Positions 9,866 to 16,208 of a stretch of 64,000 nucleotides of DNA are shown piece by piece. The stretch comes from Bacteroides sp. MSB163 (GTDB lineage: Bacteria; Bacteroidota; Bacteroidia; Bacteroidales; Bacteroidaceae). Made by a program: the position numbers and the translations under genes. Each line of letters starts with the position of its first letter. Position 1 is the first letter of the stretch. The notes under the pieces are model-generated. The model saw only the letters and a list, made by a program, of their open reading frames with translations. It was not told the origin of the DNA and searched no databases. The stretch spans positions 496,001 through 560,000 of the forward strand of contig NZ_CP143867.1 in NCBI RefSeq assembly GCF_036416795.1. Reading direction: 5' to 3'.

Positions 9866-12301
9866 TTAGTTTACTTTCCATTCAATCACCCCACCCGAAG
9901 CACCTTTCTGCAACTGAGCGGCAATTTTCAATCCTGTCGTCTTTACCGGTTTAAAATCAAGACTATTGTAGCAGTCCTTCTTCACCACATAGTCATTCAA
10001 TGCCTCTACTTCTTTCCAAGTTTTACCATCTTTATAATAGAGTTTCCAGCTTTCCGGCACGCGGAAGTTTCCATCGTAATGATCGAAATCCAGCCAATAA
10101 ACCTGTACATTCGAAACGGTGTACGGTTGATCAAATTGGTAAGCCAGCGTTTCCAGCGTTCCATTTCTCAACCACCAATAGTGATAAGGCTTAGAAATAT
10201 CCGATGAACGTTTCGGTTCCCATTGGTCATTCACCCCCCATGCCCAGCTTTCTACTGAGGCTGATTCAGGAGCGTCTTTCTGGATAGGAGCCTGTATCAT
10301 CAGAGTCCGTGCCTTGCTGGCAATTGTCGGCTCGGGAATAGGACGGGCATATTCGGCAGCTTCAGGAATCCAAACTGCCATTTGGTCTGCACCGCGATTA
10401 TTCCAGGTTGAATAAGGAATGGCTTTAAAAGGAACCTCTTTCACACTACCATCTTTACCCACTTCTTTCGCATTACCGGTCAGCACTACAACACCGTTCA
10501 ACAGATTAGCGTCATAAGCTGCTTCCATTGGAGTGGCATCAGGAATAAACTTGTTGAAAACAGTGCTGTCAGCCTGATCTTTGCCTTCCAGACAAAACAT
10601 GATAGGACCACGTTCGATAGCCAGTTTACCACGATCATCTTCCACATTATCATTGGCTTTAATACGGCGCACATCCATCGGAAGACTGATTTCTACCACA
10701 TCACCCGCTTTCCAGGTACGTGAAATAGTAGCGTAGCCATCATATTGTTTAGCATTTACTTTCTTACCGTTAACAGAGATGCTGTAAGCACCTGCCTTAT
10801 CAGTAAATGAGTAAAGATCCGTTGGTACGGGAGCATCCTGCGCCCAACCCGGAATACGGAAACGCAAAGCAAATTCCTGCTCTTTCTCGGGAGTAACTAA
10901 GATGGAAACCGTTCCTTCCCAAGGATATTCAGTAGTCTGTTCCAAAGCTATATTATTGCTGTCCGTATTAAGGTCAGCTTTACTTTGGATATAAAGATTG
11001 ACATAAATATCATTGCCCTGGGTGGCGTACATATAATAAGGTACGGAAGCCATGAAGCGGGTTACATTACCCGGACAGCAAGCACAACCAAACCAATGCT
11101 GGCGTTCGTGCTGCCCCATAGATTCGAGCGGATTATCATAGAAGAACTTATCACCGCTAAGGGAAACACCCGAAATCACACCATTATAAAGTGCACGTTC
11201 CAACACATCGGCATATTTGGCGTTTCCCGTAGCCAGAAACATGCGGTGATTCCAATAAACATTGGCGATGGCTGCACAAGTTTCGCAATATGCGGTATGA
11301 TTGTTCAGTTCATAGTTAGGTCCGAAACCTTCACCCTGCGGACGGGAACCGATACCTCCGGTAATAAAAAGCTTCTTGCTTGCCATATTCTCCCAAATAC
11401 GACTCAGTGCGTTGAAATAAGCTGTGTCCTGGGTTAGGGCAGCCACATCGGCAACACCAGAATAAAGATATCCGGCACGCACGGCATGCCCCACAATCTC
11501 ATCTTGCAGCAAAATGGGTTTATGATCCTGACTGTATTCGCTGAGACGATGACCGTCTGTTCCGCGTCCGGTCTCCTCCACGAAGTATTTAGCCATTTTC
11601 AGATATTTCTCATCACCTGTCACTTTATATAATTTAGCAAGCGCCATTTCGGCAATGGGATGTCCGGAAGGAACATGCTTTTGCCCTTCATCGGGGCCAA
11701 ACACCTGACAAACAAGGTCGGCATTTTTGATAGCTACATCAAGCAAGGAGCGTTTACCTGTTGCGCGATAGTGTGCAACGGCAGCTTCATACAAGTGACC
11801 GCTATTATAAAGTTCATGACTATTAATCTTTTCCCAACGATTCTTTCCCCACCAGCCGGAAAGACGGTAGCATTTATTAGTTACGCACGTAGTGAGGTAG
11901 CCGTCCGGTTCCTGAGCGGCTGCGATAAGGGAGATGACACTATCCAGATAAGCATCCAGTGCTTTGTCATACTTCACAGCCAGCGAGTAGGAGGCTCCTT
12001 CTATTATCTTATAAGGATCGGTATCGTCAAAAGAGAAATCACCACGGTGTTCACCCTTCATTAATCCTCCGGCAATGGCAAAATTATCGAAGCGTCCGTT
12101 CTTCTCACATTCTTTAAATGCGGAAGGTATGGAGACTGTACGATTGGTTTCAATACGCGGAGTCCAGAAGTTATCGTTCAGATGAACTTGTGTAAAAGGA
12201 ACTTCTTTAATCGGAGCATCAGGCTGAACGTAGGGTTCGCTGCAAGCACTCATGCCCAGGAGGGCGATGCTACCGAAAAGGAATTGGATTCGTTTCTTCA
12301 T
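9866..12301 (-). CDS. GH127 beta-L-arabinofuranosidase, lipoprotein
   Basis: An 811-aa glycoside hydrolase of the DUF1680/GH127 family, which removes beta-L-arabinofuranose with a cysteine nucleophile held by zinc. The zinc/catalytic set is present: AYCETCAA gives E340 and C342, and FGCACCPGN gives C408 and C409. These align with Glu338, Cys340, Cys417 and Cys418 of the characterised HypBA1. The N-terminus is a lipobox (LLGMSAC, Cys20), so the enzyme is membrane anchored. A C-terminal beta-sandwich (about 660-811) resembles a discoidin-like module. It is the first gene of the leftward PUL operon and starts about 90 bases downstream of a TATTTTTG -7 element. GH127 enzymes act on extensin-type Hyp-arabinosides, arabinan side chains or rhamnogalacturonan II, so the substrate needs the context. 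Confidence 0.93.
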   Translation of the reverse strand: MKKRIQFLFGSIALLGMSACSEPYVQPDAPIKEVPFTQVHLNDNFWTPRIETNRTVSIPSAFKECEKNGRFDNFAIAGGLMKGEHRGDFSFDDTDPYKIIEGASYSLAVKYDKALDAYLDSVISLIAAAQEPDGYLTTCVTNKCYRLSGWWGKNRWEKINSHELYNSGHLYEAAVAHYRATGKRSLLDVAIKNADLVCQVFGPDEGQKHVPSGHPIAEMALAKLYKVTGDEKYLKMAKYFVEETGRGTDGHRLSEYSQDHKPILLQDEIVGHAVRAGYLYSGVADVAALTQDTAYFNALSRIWENMASKKLFITGGIGSRPQGEGFGPNYELNNHTAYCETCAAIANVYWNHRMFLATGNAKYADVLERALYNGVISGVSLSGDKFFYDNPLESMGQHERQHWFGCACCPGNVTRFMASVPYYMYATQGNDIYVNLYIQSKADLNTDSNNIALEQTTEYPWEGTVSILVTPEKEQEFALRFRIPGWAQDAPVPTDLYSFTDKAGAYSISVNGKKVNAKQYDGYATISRTWKAGDVVEISLPMDVRRIKANDNVEDDRGKLAIERGPIMFCLEGKDQADSTVFNKFIPDATPMEAAYDANLLNGVVVLTGNAKEVGKDGSVKEVPFKAIPYSTWNNRGADQMAVWIPEAAEYARPIPEPTIASKARTLMIQAPIQKDAPESASVESWAWGVNDQWEPKRSSDISKPYHYWWLRNGTLETLAYQFDQPYTVSNVQVYWLDFDHYDGNFRVPESWKLYYKDGKTWKEVEALNDYVVKKDCYNSLDFKPVKTTGLKIAAQLQKGASGGVIEWKVN

Positions 12302-12396
12302 AATATCATATATGTATTTTTAGTTCGTTACCAAAAGTGTACGGCAAAGGAAAAGGATTTATCTTAAACTGAATAAAACGAAAGTCCATATGAATG

Positions 12397-12404
12397 CAAA
12401 AATA
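12397..12404 (-). promoter_or_regulatory. -7 box for leftward PUL operon
   Basis: On the minus strand this reads TATTTTTG, an exact match to the Bacteroides -7 consensus TAnnTTTG, about 95 bases before the GH127 start. No TTG -33 box lies 19-21 bases upstream, as is usual for promoters that depend on an activator such as a hybrid two-component regulator. An ATAATCCAAG element at 12453-12462 lies about 49 bases upstream and could be an activator half-site. Confidence 0.55.
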
Positions 12405-12507
12405 GTCGGGCTATAAAGGCTCTGGAGGATATTTAGATTATTATTGTATTGGCTTGGATTATTTTTTCATGGCTATAGATATTATACCCGAAACGTATCC
12501 GGGATGC

Positions 12508-12578
12508 ACTTGCTCCGTACATTCTTCGTTCAGAAGTACCTCTACACGGAGAAAGTACGGAGAAGGTACGGAGCAAGT
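12508..12578. repeat. Inverted repeat overlapping three 11-bp tandem repeats
   Basis: The 13-mer ACTTGCTCCGTAC at 12508-12520 is exactly inverted at 12566-12578. The right arm is the end of three tandem 11-mers: ACGGAGAAAGT (12546), ACGGAGAAGGT (12557) and ACGGAGCAAGT (12568). It lies in the 386-base gene-free stretch between the GH127 start and the hicAB remnant, and could form a hairpin. The rest of that stretch holds only the -7 elements described separately. Confidence 0.6.
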
Positions 12579-12659
12579 ACATTCCAGGAAGGGAACAGAG
12601 TATAGATTCATTTTGAAGTAATTATGAATATTTTTTGTATACTTTATACCTACCCCCCA

Positions 12660-12690
12660 TTGGATTGTAACCATTTTGTAGTTACATTTG
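12660..12690 (+). promoter_or_regulatory. Promoter of the hicAB remnant
   Basis: TTG at 12660-12662, a 20-base spacer, then TACATTTG at 12683-12690, an exact Bacteroides -33/-7 arrangement pointing right. Transcription would begin near 12697, just ahead of the ATG at 12708 that opens the HicA-like N-terminus. It also means the TTG at 12688, which opens a longer frame, lies inside the promoter and cannot be a start codon. Confidence 0.65.
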
Positions 12691-12707
12691 CAAAAACTTA
12701 TAAATGA

Positions 12708-12996
12708 ATGGGTACAAAAGAAAAACTTATCGAACGGTTCGAGAGTTATCTTTAAAAATGAAGATAAACGAAGCGTTCAGGAATTAACAGAAGCCTTCCA
12801 TGAAGCGGTCAATGATTATCTGGCATATTGCGAAGAGGAAGGAATACAGCCACATAAAAGTTACTCAGGATTATTAAACGTTCGTCTAACCCCTGAAATA
12901 CATAGTCGTGTGGCAATGCTGGCACAACGTGCCGGAATCTCAATCAATGCTTTTATCAAGCAAGCATTAGAAAAGCAAATTACAGCAATGTTATAA
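12708..12996 (+). pseudogene. Decayed hicAB toxin-antitoxin remnant
   Basis: From ATG 12708 the frame reads MGTKEKLIERF, the conserved start of Bacteroides HicA toxins, then ESYL and a stop at 12753-12755. In another frame the same DNA continues with SRVIFKNEDK, the later HicA motif normally reached after about 35 more residues. It then passes directly into VQELTEAFHEAVNDYL and a ribbon-helix-helix tail ending at 12996, which is the C-terminal half of HicB. So HicA has lost its middle and its His-containing end, and HicB has lost its N-terminal half. The first deletion joint has a shared GGTTC. No ATG opens the HicB-like frame before its middle, and the only upstream TTG is in the promoter. 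A coding relic is the best reading. Expression of the HicB tail by frameshifting cannot be excluded. Confidence 0.72.
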
Positions 12997-13056
12997 AAGT
13001 ACCCTCTTAAAGGAACTGATTATGAGATGTAATACCTAATCGACTCCTATGCAAAA

Positions 13057-13097
13057 ATAGTCCAAAGACTAAAAAAATAATCCAAACATAGTCCAAG
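13057..13097 (+). promoter_or_regulatory. Repeated ATARTCCAAR elements upstream of the rightward PUL operon
   Basis: Three direct copies: ATAGTCCAAA (13057-13066), ATAATCCAAA (13077-13086) and ATAGTCCAAG (13088-13097). An inverted copy lies at 13117-13126, and a further copy, inverted relative to these, lies in front of the leftward operon at 12453-12462. They sit 80-120 bases before a TTACTTTG element (13177-13184, one mismatch from the -7 consensus). Binding by the HTCS encoded at 1-2543 is an inference from position and repetition. Confidence 0.45.
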
Positions 13098-13133
13098 AAT
13101 ACCATAAAAGGGTGATTCTTGGACTATTCTTTT
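13089..13133 (+). terminator. Hairpin with T-rich tail after the hicAB remnant
   Basis: TAGTCCAAGAAT (13089-13100) is exactly inverted as ATTCTTGGACTA (13115-13126) and followed by TTCTTTT. This fits an intrinsic terminator for the hicAB remnant. Its arms contain the ATAGTCCAAG element, so it may instead be, or also be, a regulator site. Confidence 0.5.
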
Positions 13134-13214
13134 ATCACATTATATTATTCAGTCATTCCGTTCACTCCTTTTTCACTTACTTTGCACACGAACCAAATAA
13201 AGAGCTAATCGATT

Positions 13215-15947
13215 ATGAAAAACTGCACATCCCTCAAATTAGCCGTTATTTCCTTATTTTTATACTTCGGAAATAATCCACTCGGGGCAGCTCCCGGAAA
13301 GAAATATACGCTCTTCTCTCCTGATGGAAAGTTAAAGGTGGAGGTTACTGCCGGAAACGAACTGTCTTATCAGGTGATGCACGAAAACGATACAATTCTC
13401 TCTCATTCTAACATAGGATTAGTTCTGGCAGACGGAACTACAATAGGAAACAATTCTCAGGTAACGGGTATTAAAAGGAAAAAGGTCAGGGATAATGTAG
13501 AGTCTCCTTTCTATCGCTTCAAGGAGTTCATAGCCACATGCAATGAACTTAACTTGAAGCTGAAAGGTGATTTCGGCATTACCTTCCGCGCCTATGACGA
13601 AGGAGTGGCTTATCGTTTTTACACAACACAAAAGACAGAAGTAACCATCAAAGAGGAAGTGGCAGAATTTAACTTCAATCAGGATTACACAGCCTATCTT
13701 CCTTATACAACCAACGATAAGAAGCCAATGGCAATGGCTTTCCAGAATGTCTACGACATCACCCCACTATCGAAGGCACAGTCGAAACTGGCTTTCCTGC
13801 CCGTAACCGTGGACTGTGGTAAAGCCAAGCTGACGATATTGGAGTCTGACCTCGAAGCTTATCCGGGTATGTTTGTGGAGAAGGTTGTCTCCTCGTCAAC
13901 TTACTCCCTGAAAGGAGTATTTGCCCCCTACCCCACCAAGACAGATTTCTATCCCTGGCGCAGACAGGAGTATGTGACAGAGACAACCGATTTCATAGCC
14001 CGCAGCAAAGGTGCCCGTCCTTATCCCTGGCGTGTGCTGGCTGTGACGGAAAAAGATACGGATATGCCCGTCAACAATCTGGTTTATGCACTGGCATCCT
14101 CCAACCGCATAGGCGACACTTCCTGGATAAAAACTGGGAAAGTGGCCTGGGACTGGTGGAATGACTGGAACCTGAAAGGTGTCCCCTTCAAGGCAGGCAT
14201 CAATATGGATACCTACAAATATTATATAGATTTCGCCAGCCGCAACGGTATCGAGTTTATTGTGCTCGACGAAGGCTGGTACGACCCCAAAAGCGGTGAT
14301 ATGCTGACCGTCATTCCCGAGCTGAACCTCCCGGAACTGATTGCTTACGGAAAGGAGAAGGGAGTGGAACTCATACTCTGGACAGTATTCAACGTACTCG
14401 ACAGCCAACTGGAAGTTGCTTGCAAGAAGTACTCCGCCATGGGCATCAAAGGTTTTAAAGTCGACTTCCTCGACCGCGACGACCAGACAGCCGTTGAAAT
14501 GGTATACCGCATTGCCGAAGCCACCGCCAAGCATAAACTGACGCTCGACCTGCACGGCATCTATAAACCGACAGGCATCAACCGTACTTATCCGAACATC
14601 ATCAACTTCGAAAGTCTCTTCGGCATGGAAGAAGTGAAATGGACGGACATTAAAAATAACATGCCGCTTTATGATGTCACTTTCCCCTACATCCGGATGA
14701 TGGCAGGTCCGGTAGACTACACCCCGGGAGCTATGCGTAATGCCACAAAAGCAGACTGGCGTGCCGTTTACTATACGCCAATGAGCATGGGAACCCGTTG
14801 CCATCAACTGGCTGCCTATATCGTGCATGATTCCCCCCTCACCATGCTGTGCGATGCACCGACAAATTATCTGAATGAACAGAAATGTGTAGATTTCATC
14901 ACTTCCATTCCTGTAGAAACTGATTCTACTTTTATCGCCGCAGGCAAATTAGGAGAATACATTGTGACTGTCCGTAAGAAAGACATCAACTGGTACATCG
15001 GCGGAATGACAAACTGGGATGAACGAGATGTGGAAATAGACTTCTCTTTCCTGCCAACAGATGCCCGTTACACCGCCACATTATTCACTGACGGCATCAA
15101 CGCCAACAAACAGGCGGAAGATTACCGCACAGAAACGCTCACAATAGATAAAAACAGCCGGATGAAATTGCATTTAGCTTCGGGAGGAGGATTTGCAATG
15201 AAGCTCGAAGCCTGTCCGGTACGCGGAACGGTGACGACAATACCCGAAGGCAAGAATATTCCTTCTTTCTACAAGAAATACATTGAAACGGAAGGTTTAT
15301 ATGTCACTTCATCTGAGCGGGTGAGCGACGAGGCATTGCTGAAAGCCTGTGATATTATCAGTCTGATGCTGGCCAAACGTCCTGACGTAAAAGCACACAT
15401 GGTGAAGAAGGGTTGCCACGTGATGGTAATAGGAAAAGATGAAGCGACTTGCGACTTACCGGAGTTTGCCCATATCTGCAATTCTCCTGACAGCATCGCT
15501 TATTGGAACTGGCGTGCCCGAGGTTTCGGAGGTGCACCGGAAGATGAATTCTCCGCCAGTTGCGGAGAAGAGAACCTATTGGGTTTGCCTCAGGATAAAT
15601 ATACGGGCGAGAATATCCTGATTCATGAATTTGCACACTTGATACACATGGTAGGGATAGTTGGCGTAGAGCCTGATTTCAATGACCGGCTGGAGGCTTT
15701 ATGGAAAAGCGCAGGCGAAAAAGGATTATGGGCAAATACTTATGCCTTAAGCAATAAAGAGGAATATTTTGCCGAATGTGTACAGTCTTTCTTTAACTGT
15801 AATCGCTATGCCGAGCCTGCCAATGGAGTGCACAATTCCATGAACCGTCGCATAAAGCTGAAAGCATACGATCCGGATATGTACAAGCTGTTGAAAGAAT
15901 ATTTTTATGAGATAGAGATACCGATTAATAATGAAATACATAAATGA
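13215..15947 (+). CDS. GH97 glycosidase fused to a C-terminal gluzincin-like metallopeptidase domain
   Basis: A secreted 910-aa protein with a signal peptide ending near residue 25. Residues about 30-665 are a GH97 enzyme: an N-terminal beta-sandwich, a TIM barrel (WDWWNDWNL, IVLDEGWYD) and a C-terminal beta-domain. GFKVDFLDRDD (D417) places an aspartate where retaining GH97 alpha-galactosidases have their nucleophile, rather than the glutamate base of inverting SusB-type alpha-glucosidases. INFES (E466) is the likely acid. Residues about 680-905 form a separate domain with HEFAH (804-808) and EEYFAE (849-854), the zinc site and downstream glutamates of lethal-factor-like gluzincins. The fusion is well beyond the roughly 650-700 aa usual for GH97. 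It is the first gene of the rightward PUL operon. Alpha-galactosidase activity is a family-based prediction, and the peptidase role is inference. Confidence 0.88.
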   Translation: MKNCTSLKLAVISLFLYFGNNPLGAAPGKKYTLFSPDGKLKVEVTAGNELSYQVMHENDTILSHSNIGLVLADGTTIGNNSQVTGIKRKKVRDNVESPFYRFKEFIATCNELNLKLKGDFGITFRAYDEGVAYRFYTTQKTEVTIKEEVAEFNFNQDYTAYLPYTTNDKKPMAMAFQNVYDITPLSKAQSKLAFLPVTVDCGKAKLTILESDLEAYPGMFVEKVVSSSTYSLKGVFAPYPTKTDFYPWRRQEYVTETTDFIARSKGARPYPWRVLAVTEKDTDMPVNNLVYALASSNRIGDTSWIKTGKVAWDWWNDWNLKGVPFKAGINMDTYKYYIDFASRNGIEFIVLDEGWYDPKSGDMLTVIPELNLPELIAYGKEKGVELILWTVFNVLDSQLEVACKKYSAMGIKGFKVDFLDRDDQTAVEMVYRIAEATAKHKLTLDLHGIYKPTGINRTYPNIINFESLFGMEEVKWTDIKNNMPLYDVTFPYIRMMAGPVDYTPGAMRNATKADWRAVYYTPMSMGTRCHQLAAYIVHDSPLTMLCDAPTNYLNEQKCVDFITSIPVETDSTFIAAGKLGEYIVTVRKKDINWYIGGMTNWDERDVEIDFSFLPTDARYTATLFTDGINANKQAEDYRTETLTIDKNSRMKLHLASGGGFAMKLEACPVRGTVTTIPEGKNIPSFYKKYIETEGLYVTSSERVSDEALLKACDIISLMLAKRPDVKAHMVKKGCHVMVIGKDEATCDLPEFAHICNSPDSIAYWNWRARGFGGAPEDEFSASCGEENLLGLPQDKYTGENILIHEFAHLIHMVGIVGVEPDFNDRLEALWKSAGEKGLWANTYALSNKEEYFAECVQSFFNCNRYAEPANGVHNSMNRRIKLKAYDPDMYKLLKEYFYEIEIPINNEIHK

Positions 15948-16004
15948 TAATTTACCAGCGTAGCGCTGGAGCAAGGTTCTCCTTCGGCGTGCAAGTAATC
16001 TTTC

Positions 16005-16110
16005 AGACACGGATGACACGGATGACGCGGATTCTTTTTTCCTTCGGTGTGATATGCCGGTATGTATAGCGCAGCTTTAAAAATCCGCGTCATCCGTGTC
16101 ATCCGCGTCT
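16005..16110. repeat. Inverted repeat with 28-nt arms, copy A
   Basis: The arms at 16005-16032 and 16083-16110 are built from the phrase CGGATGACACGGATGACG and pair at 27 of 28 positions. The 50-base loop contains TAGCGCAGCTTTAAAA. A second copy with the same arm length and loop motif lies at 59150-59239. A small hairpin (CCAGCG-TAG-CGCTGG) lies just upstream of copy A. It sits between the GH97 and GH43 genes of one operon, so it may act on mRNA stability or partial termination. It looks like a REP/MITE-type dispersed element. Confidence 0.75.
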
Positions 16111-16208
16111 AAAAGATTAAAGTCCGCGTTCGTCCTCATTATCCGTGTAGTCCGCATACCCATTCCCTCGCCGCTAAATTATCATTTATAAAACAATTAA
16201 GTAACAAT

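Noticed and set aside
12688..12996. Reading the whole frame from TTG 12688 as an intact HicB gene
   Set aside because: The TTG lies inside the TACATTTG -7 box, so it is not in the mRNA. The first 25 residues are an out-of-frame reading of the hicA start.
12394..13062. Attachment sites of an integrated mobile element
   Set aside because: Only 14 bp are shared and there is no integrase, tRNA or mobility gene between them; a local insertion or duplication is the most that can be said.
13896..14828. Long antisense open frame (310 codons) within GH97
   Set aside because: It is fully covered by the GH97 frame with clear domain motifs. It shows no domain of its own and reflects codon usage of the sense strand.
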